From Candidatus Thiodiazotropha endoloripes (GTDB taxonomy: Bacteria; Pseudomonadota; Gammaproteobacteria; Chromatiales; Chromatiaceae), in NCBI GenBank assembly GCA_001709035.1, contig LVKA01000011.1, forward strand, positions 434,001-498,000: a DNA stretch of 64,000 nucleotides. Direction: 5' to 3'. Below, piece after piece: positions 53,038-63,632 of this stretch. The notes beneath the pieces were generated by a model. That model searched no databases, had not been told where the DNA came from, and worked only from the letters and a program-made list of their open reading frames with translations. The position numbers and the translations under genes were made by a program. How positions within the stretch are numbered: position 1 is the first letter of the stretch; every line of letters begins with the position of its first letter.

Positions 53038-53724
53038 ATGGGTCAGAAAGTACATCCAACCGGGATACGTCTTGGCATTGTTAAAGACTGGACGTCCAAG
53101 TGGTACGCAGATTCGAAAGAGTACGCAACACTGCTAAACAATGATCTTGTAGTGCGTGACTACCTGAAAAAGAGACTGTCGCAAGCCTCTGTCAGCCGCA
53201 TTCAGATCGATCGTCCGGCCAACAATGCCCACATCACTGTTCACACCGCCCGTCCAGGCCTGGTGATCGGTAAGAAAGGCGAAGATATCGATGCATTGAG
53301 ATCCGAAGTCTCTGCGATGATGGGTATTCCGGTACACATGAGTATCGAGGAAATCCGTAAGCCTGAACTTGATGCGCAGCTGGTTGGCGAGAGTATCGCT
53401 CAGCAGCTCGAGCGTCGCGTCATGTTTCGTCGGGCCATGAAGCGTGCTGTTCAGAACGCCATGCGTCTGGGCGCTGAGGGTATCAAGGTCCACATCAGTG
53501 GTCGTTTGAATGGCGCTGAAATCGCCCGTTCAGAGTGGTATCGCGAAGGTCGTGTACCGCTGCATACCCTGCGTGCTGACATTGATTATGGTTTTGCTGA
53601 AGCCAATACCACTTACGGCATCATCGGTGTCAAGGTATGGGTCTTCAAAGGTGAAGTTTTCGGTGATCGCGAGGAAGTTGAGGTTGAGACCAAGTCCGCT
53701 TCCGCACCGAGTAAGAGGTCTTAA
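53038..53724 (+). CDS. rpsC: 30S ribosomal protein S3
   Basis: 228 residues. mRNA entry and helicase protein. [17 protein letters not shown] at the start, the KH domain with [12 protein letters not shown] near 72-83, and [31 protein letters not shown] near 157-187. Confidence 0.98.
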   Translation: MGQKVHPTGIRLGIVKDWTSKWYADSKEYATLLNNDLVVRDYLKKRLSQASVSRIQIDRPANNAHITVHTARPGLVIGKKGEDIDALRSEVSAMMGIPVHMSIEEIRKPELDAQLVGESIAQQLERRVMFRRAMKRAVQNAMRLGAEGIKVHISGRLNGAEIARSEWYREGRVPLHTLRADIDYGFAEANTTYGIIGVKVWVFKGEVFGDREEVEVETKSASAPSKRS

Positions 53725-53727
53725 GTC

Positions 53728-54141
53728 ATGCTACAGCCAAAACGGACAAAATTTCGCAAACAGCACAAAGGACGCAATCGTGGCCTGGCGTTTGCCGGTA
53801 GCTCGGTCTCCTTTGGTGAGTATGGTCTGAAGTCGACTGGCCGGGGCCGTATTACTGCACGCCAGATCGAAGCCGCGCGTCGTGCGATCACCCGTCATGT
53901 AAAACGTGGTGGTAAGATCTGGATTCGCGTGTTCCCCGATAAGCCGATTACCAAGAAGCCTCTCGAAGTGCGTCAGGGTAAAGGTAAGGGTAACGTGGAG
54001 TACTGGGTTGCTCAGGTTCAGCCGGGACGCATGCTCTACGAAATCGAGGGCATTTCCGAAGAGCTGGCGCGTGAAGCATTCGCACTGGCATCTGCCAAGC
54101 TGCCTGTCGCGACTACTTTCGTGAAACGGACGGTAATGTAA
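53728..54141 (+). CDS. rplP: 50S ribosomal protein L16
   Basis: 137 residues. Positions tRNA at the A site. [18 protein letters not shown] at the start and [31 protein letters not shown] near 65-95; [10 protein letters not shown] follows. Its stop overlaps rpmC by 1 bp (TAATG). Confidence 0.98.
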   Translation: MLQPKRTKFRKQHKGRNRGLAFAGSSVSFGEYGLKSTGRGRITARQIEAARRAITRHVKRGGKIWIRVFPDKPITKKPLEVRQGKGKGNVEYWVAQVQPGRMLYEIEGISEELAREAFALASAKLPVATTFVKRTVM

Positions 54142-54341
54142 TGAAAGCATCTGAGATTAGAGAAAAGTCACAGCAAGAGTTGACCACTACTCTGGATGAA
54201 CTCTTGAAAGAGCAGTTTAACCTGCGCATGCAACGGGGTACCGGACAGCTTGCACGTCCCTCCCGTATGAATGAAGTACGTAAAGACATCGCGCGGATCA
54301 AGACTGTGATGAATGAACAGAAGTCAGGTGACGCATCATGA
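54141..54341 (+). CDS. rpmC: 50S ribosomal protein L29
   Basis: 66 residues. Two-helix protein at the tunnel exit. [14 protein letters not shown] and [31 protein letters not shown] are typical. Overlaps rplP by 1 bp and rpsQ by 4 bp. Confidence 0.98.
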   Translation: MKASEIREKSQQELTTTLDELLKEQFNLRMQRGTGQLARPSRMNEVRKDIARIKTVMNEQKSGDAS

Positions 54342-54598
54342 GTGAGCAACAGGCATCAAACCGTACGCTGATTGGCCAGGTGGTCAGTAATGCGATGGAT
54401 AAAACTATCACCGTTACCGTCGAGCGACGCGTAAAGCACCCCGTATACGGGAAGTTCATGAAGCGTTCCACCAAAGTGCACGCACATGACGAAGCGAACG
54501 AGTGTCACTCCGGTGATACCGTAATGGTAGAGCAGTGCCGTCCTCTGTCGAAGAGCAAGACCTGGCGTCTGGTGAAGGTACTGGAGCGTGCAAGCTGA
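54338..54598 (+). CDS. rpsQ: 30S ribosomal protein S17
   Basis: 86 residues. Primary binder of 16S r[34 protein letters not shown] and [27 protein letters not shown] are typical. The stop lies inside a perfect palindrome. Confidence 0.98.
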   Translation: MSEQQASNRTLIGQVVSNAMDKTITVTVERRVKHPVYGKFMKRSTKVHAHDEANECHSGDTVMVEQCRPLSKSKTWRLVKVLERAS

Positions 54599-54610
54599 TC
54601 GATCAGCTTG
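54591..54610 (+). promoter_or_regulatory. Perfect 20-bp palindrome at the end of rpsQ
   Basis: CAAGCTGATC followed by GATCAGCTTG, spanning the rpsQ stop codon. In RNA it forms an 8-bp stem with a TCGA loop in the 47-bp gap before rplN. No T run follows. It could modulate translation of rplN or protect mRNA ends. Confidence 0.6.
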
Positions 54611-54645
54611 TACCAATCGTAACTATTTGGAATTAGGGCAATACC

Positions 54646-55014
54646 ATGATTCAGATGCAGACTAACCTAAGCGTTGCTGACAACAGCGGTGCAAAGCGGG
54701 TTCAGTGCATAAAGGTGCTCGGTGGTTCGCACCGTCGCTATGCCGGTGTTGGCGACATTGTGAAAGTCAGTGTCAAAGATGCGATCCCCAGGGGTAAAGT
54801 TAAGAAGGGCGACGTCTACAACGCCGTTGTTGTACGTACTAAGAAAGGCGTTCGTCGGCCTGATGGCTCGGTGATTCGTTTTGATTCCAATGCTGCGGTT
54901 CTGTTGAACAGCGCCCTGCAGCCCATTGGTACACGTATCTTCGGCCCGGTTACCCGTGAATTAAGGAGCGAGCGGTTTATGAAAATAATTTCGCTTGCAC
55001 CTGAAGTTTTGTGA
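54646..55014 (+). CDS. rplN: 50S ribosomal protein L14
   Basis: 122 residues. First gene of the spc group. [28 protein letters not shown] at the start; APEVL at the end. Length equals that of other bacterial L14. Ten bp before rplX. Confidence 0.98.
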   Translation: MIQMQTNLSVADNSGAKRVQCIKVLGGSHRRYAGVGDIVKVSVKDAIPRGKVKKGDVYNAVVVRTKKGVRRPDGSVIRFDSNAAVLLNSALQPIGTRIFGPVTRELRSERFMKIISLAPEVL

Positions 55015-55024
55015 GGCAGCACTA

Positions 55025-55345
55025 ATGGCAAGCAAAATCAGAAAAGGTGACGAGGTAATCGTCATAAGCGGCAAAGACAAGGGTAAGCGTGGTACTGTTG
55101 TCAAGATGATGGAAGACGACCGTCTGGTGGTCGAAAACGTCAACATGGCTAAAAAACACACCAAGCCAAATCCGAACCGGGGTGAACCTGGCGGTATCCT
55201 GGACAAGGAGATGCCTCTGCACATCTCCAATGTGGCTTTGTATAACCCGGCAACCGATAAGGCTGACCGTGTTGGTTTCAAAATTCTCGAAGACGGCAAA
55301 AAGGTTCGGGTGTTCAAATCCAACCAAGAAGTCGTCGATATTTGA
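55025..55345 (+). CDS. rplX: 50S ribosomal protein L24
   Basis: 106 residues from the ATG at 55025; a frame ten codons longer would overlap rplN. KOW motif [21 protein letters not shown] near 5-25. Assembly initiator of the 50S. 13 bp before rplE, where E. coli has its S8 control site. Confidence 0.97.
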   Translation: MASKIRKGDEVIVISGKDKGKRGTVVKMMEDDRLVVENVNMAKKHTKPNPNRGEPGGILDKEMPLHISNVALYNPATDKADRVGFKILEDGKKVRVFKSNQEVVDI

Positions 55346-55358
55346 GGCATGATGAGAG

Positions 55359-55898
55359 ATGGCTAGGTTACAGCAATATTACAGTGAAACTGTTATCAAG
55401 GATCTGATGGACAAGTTTCAATTCGACAGCATCATGGAAGTGCCGAAAATTACCAAGATCACCCTCAATATGGGTGTTGGTGAGGCAATCGGCGATAAGA
55501 AGGTGCTGGAGCATGCGGTTGGTGACATGGAGAAGATTGCCGGTCAAAAGGCAGTCATTACCCATGCAAGAAAATCAATTGCCGGTTTTAAAGTCCGTGA
55601 GGGATGGCCGATCGGTTGTAAAGTGACTCTGCGCAGAGAGCGTATGTATGAGTTTCTTGATCGACTGATCAATATCTCGATTCCCCGTATTCGTGATTTC
55701 CGTGGTTTGAGCAACAAATCTTTTGATGGCCGCGGCAACTACTCGATGGGCGTTAAAGAACAGATTATGTTTCCTGAGATCGATTACGACAAAATCGACG
55801 CACTGCGTGGTCTGGATATCACCATCACCACCACTGCGCGTACCGATGAAGAGGGTCGTGCGCTCTTGGAAGCCTTCAAGTTTCCTTTTAAGAACTGA
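55359..55898 (+). CDS. rplE: 50S ribosomal protein L5
   Basis: 179 residues. Binds 5S rRNA and contacts P-site t[19 protein letters not shown] near 28-43, [21 protein letters not shown] and [18 protein letters not shown] are conserved. Seven bp before rpsN. Confidence 0.98.
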   Translation: MARLQQYYSETVIKDLMDKFQFDSIMEVPKITKITLNMGVGEAIGDKKVLEHAVGDMEKIAGQKAVITHARKSIAGFKVREGWPIGCKVTLRRERMYEFLDRLINISIPRIRDFRGLSNKSFDGRGNYSMGVKEQIMFPEIDYDKIDALRGLDITITTTARTDEEGRALLEAFKFPFKN

Positions 55899-55905
55899 GT
55901 TTAAT

Positions 55906-56211
55906 ATGGCAAAGAAAAGCATGATCGCACGGGAAACCAAGCGTGCACGGACTGTCTCCAGGTTTGCAGCGAAGCGCGCTGCCCTGAAAGCTGTGATCAA
56001 AAATCCGAACAGCAGCTTTGAAGAGATCGAGCAGGCGGTAGGCAAATTGCAGAAATTGCCCCGGGATGCGAGCCCGTCACGCCGACAGAATCGCTGTCAG
56101 GTTACCGGTCGTCCCCATGGCGTCTACCGTAAATTCGGCTTATGCAGAAACAAACTGCGTGAAGCAGCAATGAGAGGTGATGTACCAGGACTTGTTAAAG
56201 CAAGCTGGTAA
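55906..56211 (+). CDS. rpsN: 30S ribosomal protein S14, zinc-independent form
   Basis: 101 residues from the ATG at 55906, the long form without CxxC zinc pairs. Starts [39 protein letters not shown] near 61-87 (as read) is the conserved C-terminal block. Its last codons overlap a likely promoter. Followed by a 98-bp gap. Confidence 0.97.
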   Translation: MAKKSMIARETKRARTVSRFAAKRAALKAVIKNPNSSFEEIEQAVGKLQKLPRDASPSRRQNRCQVTGRPHGVYRKFGLCRNKLREAAMRGDVPGLVKASW

Positions 56212-56220
56212 CAGTATAAT
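56192..56220 (+). promoter_or_regulatory. Internal sigma-70 promoter in the spc operon
   Basis: TTGTTA (56192-56197), exactly 17 bp, then a perfect TATAAT (56215-56220). The -35 lies in the end of rpsN. A GC-rich discriminator follows, then a hairpin near 56233-56253 (CCGAGTGCC / GGGCATTCGG), then rpsH at 56310. This could give separate transcription of rpsH to rplQ. Confidence 0.6.
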
Positions 56221-56309
56221 CCTGCGCCCTTACCCGAGTGCCCCGGGCATTCGGTTGTTCAATCAATAGGTATCGCGCCAAAAAGGCGGACTGACCTTAG
56301 GAGCTCATT

Positions 56310-56705
56310 ATGAGTATGTCAGATCCCATCGCGGATATGCTCACACGCATCCGCAATGGCCAGGCAGCGAAGAAAACGACTGTCGAACTGCCTTCTTCCA
56401 AACAGAAGGTAGCCATTGCCAACCTTCTGAAAAACGAAGGCTACATCCAAGAAGTTTCCGTAAATGAGAATGGCGCCAAACCTACCCTGGTTTTGGAGCT
56501 TCGCTATTTTCAGGGTCGTCCCGTTATCGATCTCATCAAACGGATAAGCCGTCCAGGACTGCGTGTCTATAAAGGCAGAGATGAACTGCCGAAGGTACGC
56601 GCCGGCCTCGGCGTTGCGATTATCTCCACATCCAAAGGTGTGATGACAGACCGTGCGGCACGTGAACTCGGCCAGGGCGGTGAAGTCATCGCCTATGTCG
56701 CCTAA
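56310..56705 (+). CDS. rpsH: 30S ribosomal protein S8
   Basis: 131 residues. Central-domain assembly protein, and in E. coli the repressor of the spc operon. [16 protein letters not shown] at the start and [26 protein letters not shown] at the end. ATG at 56310 follows TTAGGAG at good spacing. Confidence 0.98.
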   Translation: MSMSDPIADMLTRIRNGQAAKKTTVELPSSKQKVAIANLLKNEGYIQEVSVNENGAKPTLVLELRYFQGRPVIDLIKRISRPGLRVYKGRDELPKVRAGLGVAIISTSKGVMTDRAARELGQGGEVIAYVA

Positions 56706-56718
56706 GGAGGGATGAGCA

Positions 56719-57252
56719 ATGTCTCGAGTAGCAAAAAGCCCTATCGCATTGCCTTCAGGCACCAGCGTAAAGATGGCGGATCAGTCGATCTCCATCAAAG
56801 GTCCTAAAGGTGAAATGGCGCTCAACCTGCACCCCGATGTGGCTGTCAATGAAGAGGACAGCCAGCTGAAAATCGCTCCCAAGAGCGAGAGTAAAGCAGC
56901 CTGGGCCATGGCCGGCACTTTCCGTGCACTGGTCAACAACATGGTTCACGGTGTCAATCAGGGTTTTGAGAAAAAATTACAGCTGGTTGGTGTTGGTTAT
57001 CGTGCCCAAGGTGGTGGTAAATCACTGAATCTAAACCTTGGTTTCTCCCACCCGATTGATTATCCGGTTCCTGAGGGAATCACCATCGCTACCCCGTCCC
57101 CGACTGAGATCGTGGTCAGTGGCAGCGACAAGCAACGTGTTGGTCAGGTTGCCGCTGAGATTCGCGCGTTCCGTCCACCTGAACCCTATAAGGGTAAGGG
57201 TGTCAGATACGCCGACGAATATGTGGCGCGTAAAGAAGCCAAGAAGAAATAG
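56719..57252 (+). CDS. rplF: 50S ribosomal protein L6
   Basis: 177 residues. Near the sarcin-ricin loop. [14 protein letters not shown] at the start, [25 protein letters not shown] in the middle, [17 protein letters not shown] near the end. 13 bp after rpsH. Confidence 0.98.
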   Translation: MSRVAKSPIALPSGTSVKMADQSISIKGPKGEMALNLHPDVAVNEEDSQLKIAPKSESKAAWAMAGTFRALVNNMVHGVNQGFEKKLQLVGVGYRAQGGGKSLNLNLGFSHPIDYPVPEGITIATPSPTEIVVSGSDKQRVGQVAAEIRAFRPPEPYKGKGVRYADEYVARKEAKKK

Positions 57253-57260
57253 GTAGAACG

Positions 57261-57620
57261 ATGGACAAGAAACAATCACGTATGCGCCGCGGGCGCCGTA
57301 CCAGAGCTAAGATTCGGGAGCTGGGCGTTCATCGTCTCTCGATTCACCGTACACCTCGCCATATTTACGCTCAGGTCATCAGTCCTGACGGTTCCAGTGT
57401 GTTGGCCAGTGCCTCGACTCTGGACAAGGATGTAAAAGGTGAGATCAACGGCGAGGCCAGCGGTAACGCCAAGGCTGCCTCCGTTGTTGGCAAACTGGTC
57501 GCCGAGCGGGCAAAAACCGCCGGTATCGAAAATGTGGCCTTTGATCGTTCGGGTTTCCGTTACCACGGTCGGGTTAAGGCCCTCGCTGAAGCGGCTCGCG
57601 AAGCCGGTCTTCAATTTTAA
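57261..57620 (+). CDS. rplR: 50S ribosomal protein L18
   Basis: 119 residues. Brings 5S rRNA into the 50S subunit. [16 protein letters not shown] near 25-40 and [28 protein letters not shown] at the end. Eight bp after rplF. Confidence 0.98.
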   Translation: MDKKQSRMRRGRRTRAKIRELGVHRLSIHRTPRHIYAQVISPDGSSVLASASTLDKDVKGEINGEASGNAKAASVVGKLVAERAKTAGIENVAFDRSGFRYHGRVKALAEAAREAGLQF

Positions 57621-57632
57621 AGGTTTAGGATT

Positions 57633-58139
57633 ATGGCAAATTTTAATGCAAAACCTGAGGGTGATGAGTTACTTGAGAAACTCGTCAATGTTAACCGTGT
57701 AGCCAAGGTGGTCAAAGGTGGCCGTCAGTTCGGTTTCTCTGCGTTGACCGTGGTCGGTGACGGCAAGGGCCGAGTCGGTTTCGGTACCGGTAAAGCACGC
57801 GAAGTGCCGGTCGCCATCCAGAAAGCGATGGAGACAGCTCGCAAGAACATGGTCTCCGTTAAGCTCGATGGGGCTACCCTTCAGTATCCTCTGGTTGGTC
57901 GTCATGGTGCTGCCAAGGTCTTCATGCAGCCCGCATCGGAAGGTACCGGTATCATTGCCGGTGGTGCGATGCGTGCGGTATTCGAAGTGCTCGGCGTACA
58001 GAACGTACTGGCCAAATGTATCGGCACCAACAATCCGATGAATGTGGTGCGTGCGACCATCAATGGTCTGAATGAAATGGCCGACGCTGAATCGGTTGCC
58101 CTGAAACGGGGCAAAAGCGTCGAAGATATCCTGGGGTAA
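57633..58139 (+). CDS. rpsE: 30S ribosomal protein S5
   Basis: 168 residues. Decoding accuracy protein. [27 protein letters not shown] near 18-44, then the S5 C-terminal domain ([14 protein letters not shown]). No residues typical of spectinomycin resistance are evident in loop 2. Twelve bp after rplR. Confidence 0.98.
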   Translation: MANFNAKPEGDELLEKLVNVNRVAKVVKGGRQFGFSALTVVGDGKGRVGFGTGKAREVPVAIQKAMETARKNMVSVKLDGATLQYPLVGRHGAAKVFMQPASEGTGIIAGGAMRAVFEVLGVQNVLAKCIGTNNPMNVVRATINGLNEMADAESVALKRGKSVEDILG

Positions 58140-58142
58140 GTC

Positions 58143-58331
58143 ATGGCTGATAAGAAGATGATGCGGGTCAAGCTGGTGCGTAGCACAAGCGGTCGCCTTG
58201 CAAGCCATCAAGCATGTGTAAGAGGTCTGGGTCTGCGTCGTATGCATCACGAAGTGGATGTGGAAGACACTCCTTGCACTCGCGGTATGGTGAACAAGGT
58301 CAGTTACATGGTTAAGGTAGTGGAGGCTTAA
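58143..58331 (+). CDS. rpmD: 50S ribosomal protein L30
   Basis: 62 residues. [28 protein letters not shown] is the family pattern; VSYMVKVVE ends it. Three bp after rpsE and one bp before rplO. Confidence 0.97.
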   Translation: MADKKMMRVKLVRSTSGRLASHQACVRGLGLRRMHHEVDVEDTPCTRGMVNKVSYMVKVVEA

Positions 58332-58332
58332 G

Positions 58333-58764
58333 ATGAAATTGAATACTCTCCAGCCTGCTGCGGGAAGCAAAACCACGCGTAAACGTGTCGGTCGCGGTAT
58401 CGGCAGTGGATTAGGCAAAACCTGTGGACGCGGCCATAAAGGTCAGAAGTCCCGTTCCGGCGGTTTTCACAAAGTCGGTTTCGAAGGTGGTCAGATGCCA
58501 CTGCAGCGCCGTCTGCCGAAGATCGGTTTCACCTCACGCGTCTCTATGGTATCCGCCCAGGTTCGTCTGGGTGAGCTGGCCAAAGTCGAAGGCGACGTTG
58601 TCGATCTGGATGCCCTGAAGAAGGCGAATTTGATCACTCGCGATATAAAGCGGGCTAAGATCTTCCTTTCCGGGGAGATCGATCGTGCAGTTACTGTGAA
58701 AGGTATCGCCCTGACCAAGGGTGCAAAAGCCGCTGTCGAAGCAGCTGGCGGTAAGGTCGAATAA
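58333..58764 (+). CDS. rplO: 50S ribosomal protein L15
   Basis: 143 residues. Late assembly protein. [40 protein letters not shown] at the start and [15 protein letters not shown] near 50-64. Three bp before secY. Confidence 0.98.
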   Translation: MKLNTLQPAAGSKTTRKRVGRGIGSGLGKTCGRGHKGQKSRSGGFHKVGFEGGQMPLQRRLPKIGFTSRVSMVSAQVRLGELAKVEGDVVDLDALKKANLITRDIKRAKIFLSGEIDRAVTVKGIALTKGAKAAVEAAGGKVE

Positions 58765-58767
58765 ATT

Positions 58768-60117
58768 ATGGCCAACCAAGGTGCAATGATGGGTGCTCTG
58801 GGCGGTATGGGTCAGCTGACTGAATTACGTCAGCGTCTGCTGTTTGTCGCCGGTGCATTACTGGTATTCCGAATCGGTACATTCATTCCTGTACCCGGTG
58901 TGAATCCAGTGGCATTGGCTGCCCTGTTTGAGCAGGCCCAGGGTTCGATCCTGGATATGTTCAACATGTTTTCCGGTGGCGCACTGGAACGAGCCAGTAT
59001 CTTTGCACTTGGCATCATGCCCTATATCTCGGCGTCGATTATTATGCAGTTGATGTCGGCTGTGATACCGACCCTTGAGCAGCTGAAGAAAGAGGGTGAG
59101 TCCGGTCGAAGAAAGATCACTCAGTACACCCGCTACGGCACAGTGGTACTGGCAACCTTTCAGGCGGTCGGTATCTCCATTGCGCTGCAGAGCCAGACAG
59201 TCGGTGGTGAAACCATCGTGGTTCATCAGGGAATGGGCTTCGTCGTTACCGCGGCGGTATCCCTGGTAACCGGTACCATGTTTCTGATGTGGCTCGGCGA
59301 GCAGATCACTGAACGTGGCATCGGTAACGGTATCTCGTTGATTATTTTTGCCGGTATCGTCGCCGGATTGCCTTCCGCTATCGGTGGTACTCTGGAACTG
59401 GCCCGTACCGGTGAGCTGAATGCGCTGACTATTCTGTTCCTGTTCGTACTGGCGATTGCAGTTACCGCATTCGTTGTCTTTGTCGAGCGTGGGCAACGCC
59501 GTATAACCATCAACTATGCCAAGCGTCAGCAGGGCCGTCGGATGCTGGCGGCGCAGAGTACTCATCTGCCACTGAAACTGAACATGGCTGGTGTAATCCC
59601 ACCGATTTTCGCTTCCAGTATCATTCTCTTCCCGGCAACTCTGGGGCAGTGGTTTGGTAATACTGAAGGGACTCGCTGGATACAGGACATCTTCGCCAAG
59701 TTATCGCCTGGTGAACCTGTCTATGTCATGGCCTATGCGGCGGCGATCATCTTTTTCTGTTTTTTCTATACTGCGTTGGTCTTCAACTCTCGTGACACCG
59801 CAGATAATTTGAAAAGATCCGGAGCATTTATTCCAGGGATCCGGCCTGGTGAACAGACCGCCAAATACATCGATGGCGTGATGTCCAGGCTCACCATGGC
59901 GGGTGCCATTTATATCACCCTGGTATGTCTGCTTCCCGAATTCCTGATAGTTGGTTGGAATGTGCCTTTCTACTTCGGTGGCACATCACTGCTGATTATC
60001 GTTGTGGTAGTGATGGACTTTATGGCCCAGGTACAAGCGCACCTGATGTCACACCAATATGACGGCTTGATGAAAAAAGCCAACCTGAAAGGCAGTGGTG
60101 GCGGATTGCTACGCTGA
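58768..60117 (+). CDS. secY: Preprotein translocase subunit SecY
   Basis: 449 residues with ten membrane helices, the protein channel of Sec. [28 protein letters not shown] near 18-45, [12 protein letters not shown] (plug/TM2 region), and YAKRQQGRR in the ribosome/SecA loop. A few more residues than E. coli SecY. Followed by rpmJ after 30 bp. Confidence 0.98.
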   Translation: MANQGAMMGALGGMGQLTELRQRLLFVAGALLVFRIGTFIPVPGVNPVALAALFEQAQGSILDMFNMFSGGALERASIFALGIMPYISASIIMQLMSAVIPTLEQLKKEGESGRRKITQYTRYGTVVLATFQAVGISIALQSQTVGGETIVVHQGMGFVVTAAVSLVTGTMFLMWLGEQITERGIGNGISLIIFAGIVAGLPSAIGGTLELARTGELNALTILFLFVLAIAVTAFVVFVERGQRRITINYAKRQQGRRMLAAQSTHLPLKLNMAGVIPPIFASSIILFPATLGQWFGNTEGTRWIQDIFAKLSPGEPVYVMAYAAAIIFFCFFYTALVFNSRDTADNLKRSGAFIPGIRPGEQTAKYIDGVMSRLTMAGAIYITLVCLLPEFLIVGWNVPFYFGGTSLLIIVVVVMDFMAQVQAHLMSHQYDGLMKKANLKGSGGGLLR

Positions 60118-60147
60118 TCTGACCGAATCTGAATTGGAGTCTGAAAA

Positions 60148-60261
60148 ATGAAAGTGCGTGCATCTGTTAAAAAAATCTGCCGCAATTGTAAGATTGTTCG
60201 CCGTAATGGTGTAGTACGGGTGATCTGTAAAGAGGGTCGCCACAAGCAGCGTCAGGGTTAA
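60148..60261 (+). CDS. rpmJ: 50S ribosomal protein L36
   Basis: 37 residues: starts [17 protein letters not shown]. Zinc ligands C11, C14, C27 and H32 are all present, so it is the zinc-binding (C+) form. ATG at 60148. Lies between secY and the alpha leader, as in E. coli. Confidence 0.96.
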   Translation: MKVRASVKKICRNCKIVRRNGVVRVICKEGRHKQRQG

Positions 60262-60315
60262 CCTGGCAATCAAAATAATGGGGTGACGGCTTGCTAGAGG
60301 CTGTTGCCTGAGGTA

Positions 60316-60371
60316 TTATTGTGCGTTTCCCTTCGGAATAATTCCAGGGGTTACTTTAGGAGATTAGAAAG
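60316..60371 (+). promoter_or_regulatory. Possible alpha-operon leader (S4 autoregulatory region)
   Basis: The 110-bp gap before rpsM contains TTGTGCGTTTCC, as I recall from the E. coli alpha leader, and a nested stem CCC-GGAAT/ATTCC-GGG, then TTTAGGAG as the rpsM SD. The downstream half of the E. coli pseudoknot is not recognisable, so S4 control is uncertain. Confidence 0.4.
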
Positions 60372-60728
60372 ATGGCTCGAATTGCAGGAGTCAACATTCC
60401 GGATCGAAAACATGCGGTTATCGCATTGACCTCTATCTATGGTATCGGCCGCTCTACGGCTGGCGATATCTGTAAAGAGGCTGGTATTGAGCCCAATATC
60501 AAGATCCAGGAGCTGAGTGAAGACCAGATTGAGTCCATTCGCGGCATCGTGGCCCGTTTCACAACGGAAGGCGACCTGCGACGTGAGATCTCCATGAACA
60601 TCAAACGTCTGATGGACCTGGGTTGTAATCGCGGCATTCGTCATCGCCGTGGTCTGCCTCTACGTGGACAGCGTACGCGCACCAATGCCCGTACCCGCAA
60701 AGGTCCTCGTCGTCCAATCAAACGTTAA
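60372..60728 (+). CDS. rpsM: 30S ribosomal protein S13
   Basis: 118 residues. Bridges to the 50S subunit. [29 protein letters not shown] at the start and [28 protein letters not shown] at the end. First gene of the alpha group. Confidence 0.98.
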   Translation: MARIAGVNIPDRKHAVIALTSIYGIGRSTAGDICKEAGIEPNIKIQELSEDQIESIRGIVARFTTEGDLRREISMNIKRLMDLGCNRGIRHRRGLPLRGQRTRTNARTRKGPRRPIKR

Positions 60729-60760
60729 TCAACTTTAAATCGAATCTGTAGGTACAGAAG

Positions 60761-61150
60761 ATGGCAAAACCCAGCAGCCGTGCCAAGAAGAAGGTAAGAA
60801 AGAGCGTCACCGATGGTGTTGCGCACATTCATGCCTCTTTCAATAATACCATCATCACCATAACCGACCGTCAAGGTAATGCTCTTGCGTGGGCGACAGC
60901 CGGTGGTTCAGGTTTTCGTGGTTCCAGAAAAAGCACTCCGTTCGCAGCACAGGTGGCTGCCGATCGTGTCGGTCAGATGGTTAAGGAATACGGCGTCAAG
61001 AATCTGGATGTCAACGTCAAAGGTCCCGGACCAGGCCGTGAGTCTGCCGTAAGATCCTTGAACAATGCCGGTTTCAAAATTACCAGCATCTCTGACGTGA
61101 CACCGATTCCCCATAACGGTTGTCGTCCTCCTAAAAAGCGCCGCGTATAA
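60761..61150 (+). CDS. rpsK: 30S ribosomal protein S11
   Basis: 129 residues. Platform protein. [30 protein letters not shown] near 17-46 and [17 protein letters not shown] at the end. Confidence 0.98.
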   Translation: MAKPSSRAKKKVRKSVTDGVAHIHASFNNTIITITDRQGNALAWATAGGSGFRGSRKSTPFAAQVAADRVGQMVKEYGVKNLDVNVKGPGPGRESAVRSLNNAGFKITSISDVTPIPHNGCRPPKKRRV

Positions 61151-61169
61151 ACACTGGAGTTATTGAATC

Positions 61170-61790
61170 ATGGCAAGGTACATCGGACCAAAATGTAAGC
61201 TGAGCCGTCGGGAAGGCACAGATCTCTTTCTCAAGAGTCGCGTGCGTTCGCTTGACTCCAAGTGCAACATGGAGAAAGTACCCGGACAAGCTGGCGACCG
61301 CCGTCGTCGCGTCTCGGATTATGGACTGCAGCTGCGTGAAAAGCAGAAAGTACGTCGTATCTATGGCGTCATGGAGAAGCAGTTCCGTAACTACTACAAA
61401 GCGGCTGCGCAGAACAAAGGTGCAACCGGTGAAAACCTGCTGCAACTGCTTGAGACCCGTCTCGACAACATCGTCTATCGTATGGGTTTTGGTTCGACTC
61501 GTGCAGAAGCTCGTCAGCTGGTCAGCCACAAGGCAATTGAAGTTAACGGCAAGATCGTCAATGTACCTTCCTTCAAAGTGACTGCTGAAGATGAAGTCTC
61601 CATACGTGAGAAGGCTAAAAAGCAGGTACGTATTCAGGGAGCACTCGAACTGCAGGGTCAGTATGGTTTCGTGGATTGGGTAGAAGTCGATCCTAAAGCG
61701 ATGAAGGGTAAGCTGAAGCGTATCCCGGATCGTTCCGATCTTTCTGCTGAAATTAACGAACAACTGGTCGTTGAGCTCTACTCCAAGTAA
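61170..61790 (+). CDS. rpsD: 30S ribosomal protein S4
   Basis: 206 residues. Primary 16S rRNA binder. [22 protein letters not shown] at the start, S4 domain with [32 protein letters not shown] near 91-122. Zinc-free form. 20 bp before rpoA. Confidence 0.98.
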   Translation: MARYIGPKCKLSRREGTDLFLKSRVRSLDSKCNMEKVPGQAGDRRRRVSDYGLQLREKQKVRRIYGVMEKQFRNYYKAAAQNKGATGENLLQLLETRLDNIVYRMGFGSTRAEARQLVSHKAIEVNGKIVNVPSFKVTAEDEVSIREKAKKQVRIQGALELQGQYGFVDWVEVDPKAMKGKLKRIPDRSDLSAEINEQLVVELYSK

Positions 61791-61810
61791 GCCTTGACGA
61801 GGGAAAATAT

Positions 61811-62809
61811 ATGACCGAAAGCGTTACGGAATTCCTGAAGCCGCGTATTGTCAACGTGCAGCCGATCACAGCCACTCGCGCCAAAGTGACTCTCGAGCCA
61901 CTGGAGAGAGGTTTTGGTCATACGCTCGGTAACGCCTTGCGCCGCATCCTGCTCTCATCGATGCCAGGTAGTGCGATAACAGAAGTCGAAATCGCTGATG
62001 TTTTGCACGAGTACACCACCATTGAAGGTGTGCAGGAAGATGTTCTGGATATTCTGCTCAATCTGAAGCAGGTTGCCCTGATCATGCATACCCGTGATGA
62101 AGCAACTCTGAAGCTGCAGAAAAAGGGTCCCGGTCAGGTCTTCGCCAGTGACATCGCACTTGATCACGACGTGGAAGTGGCTAACCCTGATCATGTGATC
62201 GCTACACTGACTAAGTCAGGCGAGATCAACATGACTCTGAACGTGCATCGTGGCCGTGGCTATCACCCTGCTGCTGCCCGTCAGGGATCCGCAGGTGATG
62301 AGCGTCCGATCGGCATGTTGCAGGTTGATGCCTCATTCAGTCCGATCCGTGAAGTGGCCTACAGTGTGGAAGCCGCCCGTGTTGAGCAGAACACTGGCCT
62401 GGATCGTCTGGTGATCGAGCTGGAGACCAATGGTACGATCGATCCTGAAGAGGCGATCAGACGTTCTGCAAGCATCTTGCGTGATCAGCTCTCGGTGTTT
62501 GTCGACCTTGAAGCTGAGGCTGCAGAATCTGTGGCAGAGCCGGAAGAGCCAGCAATCGATCCGATTCTGCTGCGTCCGGTAGACGATCTGGAATTGACCG
62601 TTCGTTCTGCAAACTGCCTGAAGGCAGAGAATATTTTTCTTATCGGTGATCTGATTCAGAGAACCGAAGTGGAACTGCTCAAGACACCTAACTTGGGTAA
62701 GAAGTCACTGACTGAGATTAAGGATGTGCTCGCACGTCGTGGTCTGTCACTGGGTATGCGCCTGGAACACTGGCCACCAGAGAACATCGAGGAGCAACTT
62801 GCCCATTGA
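61811..62809 (+). CDS. rpoA: DNA-directed RNA polymerase subunit alpha
   Basis: 332 residues. N-terminal dimer domain with [26 protein letters not shown] near 29-54; flexible linker near 232-248; C-terminal domain with [22 protein letters not shown] and [24 protein letters not shown], which contains the residues that bind UP elements and activators. Confidence 0.99.
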   Translation: MTESVTEFLKPRIVNVQPITATRAKVTLEPLERGFGHTLGNALRRILLSSMPGSAITEVEIADVLHEYTTIEGVQEDVLDILLNLKQVALIMHTRDEATLKLQKKGPGQVFASDIALDHDVEVANPDHVIATLTKSGEINMTLNVHRGRGYHPAAARQGSAGDERPIGMLQVDASFSPIREVAYSVEAARVEQNTGLDRLVIELETNGTIDPEEAIRRSASILRDQLSVFVDLEAEAAESVAEPEEPAIDPILLRPVDDLELTVRSANCLKAENIFLIGDLIQRTEVELLKTPNLGKKSLTEIKDVLARRGLSLGMRLEHWPPENIEEQLAH

Positions 62810-62860
62810 GGCAGGTCGCTATTAACCGTTAAACAATTTTGAATTTGGGAAAGTCGACTC

Positions 62861-63265
62861 ATGCGTCATCGCAAATCAGGACGGCAGCTAAATCGTAACA
62901 GCAGCCACAGGAATGCCATGTTCAGAAACATGGCGGTCTCTTTGATCAATCATGAGTTGATCAAAACGACTGTGCCTAAGGCAAAAGAGCTTCGTCGTGT
63001 AGCTGAGCCGCTCATCACCATGTCCAAGACAGACAACGTTGCAAAACGTCGTCTCGCCTTCTCACGCCTGCGTGACAAGTCAGCGGTCGGCAAGCTCTTC
63101 GCTGAGCTGGGCCCAAGATACCAGGAACGTCCCGGTGGCTATGTGCGTATTCTGAAGTGTGGCTATCGTCCAGGTGACAAGGCGCCAATGGCCTATGTGG
63201 AGCTGGTTGACCGTCCGATTGACGAGTCCGTTGCTGAGGAAGAAGAGGTCGCTACTGAAGAGTAA
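62861..63265 (+). CDS. rplQ: 50S ribosomal protein L17
   Basis: 134 residues. [44 protein letters not shown] at the start is the family block; an acidic tail (EEEEVATEE) ends it. Last gene of the superoperon, 51 bp after rpoA, before a strong terminator. Confidence 0.98.
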   Translation: MRHRKSGRQLNRNSSHRNAMFRNMAVSLINHELIKTTVPKAKELRRVAEPLITMSKTDNVAKRRLAFSRLRDKSAVGKLFAELGPRYQERPGGYVRILKCGYRPGDKAPMAYVELVDRPIDESVAEEEEVATEE

Positions 63266-63292
63266 CGGCTGAGCTACTGGCAACAGAGTTGA

Positions 63293-63323
63293 AAAACCCA
63301 CGCTGAAAAGCGTGGGTTTTTTT
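63293..63323 (+). terminator. Terminator of the ribosomal superoperon
   Basis: ACCCACGC and GCGTGGGT form an 8-bp stem around TGAAAA, extended by A-T pairs, then a run of seven T. The A run before the stem could make it work in both directions, also for the cytochrome gene on the other strand. Confidence 0.92.
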
Positions 63324-63442
63324 GTGTCCGCTGCTTACTCAACAGAATTAACCGCCAATCAGCGCAAAATGGCGTGAATACAACTCACATTGTGGTGACT
63401 ATTTGCGTAGATTCGCGGTGATTGGAGGCTAATCTCTTAGGT

Positions 63443-63600
63443 CTAGCTTGAATGGCACTTACTTAAGCATTAAAACGCATTGCAACTCGTTTTATCAAAG
63501 AGTTTTGGTGGGGCATGGCCCCACCCTACACCATGAATTCAAGCGTAGGGTGAGGCCATGCCCTACCAAATAGTGCTTAAGTAAGACCATTCAGGTCTAG
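63443..63600. repeat. Nested inverted-repeat element (MITE- or REP-like)
   Basis: 158 bp. Outer arms CTAGCTTGAATGGCACTTAC... (63443-63469) and its near-complement at 63574-63600 share the block TTACTTAAGCA. Inner arms at 63506-63529 (TGGTGGGGCATGGCCCCACC...) and 63545-63568 differ at 2 of 24 positions. The inner unit resembles the GTAGGGTG...CACCCTAC palindromes spread through many proteobacterial genomes. No coding content. The rest of 63266-63632 holds only the rplQ terminator. Confidence 0.65.
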
Positions 63601-63632
63601 CCCGACTACTTCAGCTAATTTGCTTATGAGAG

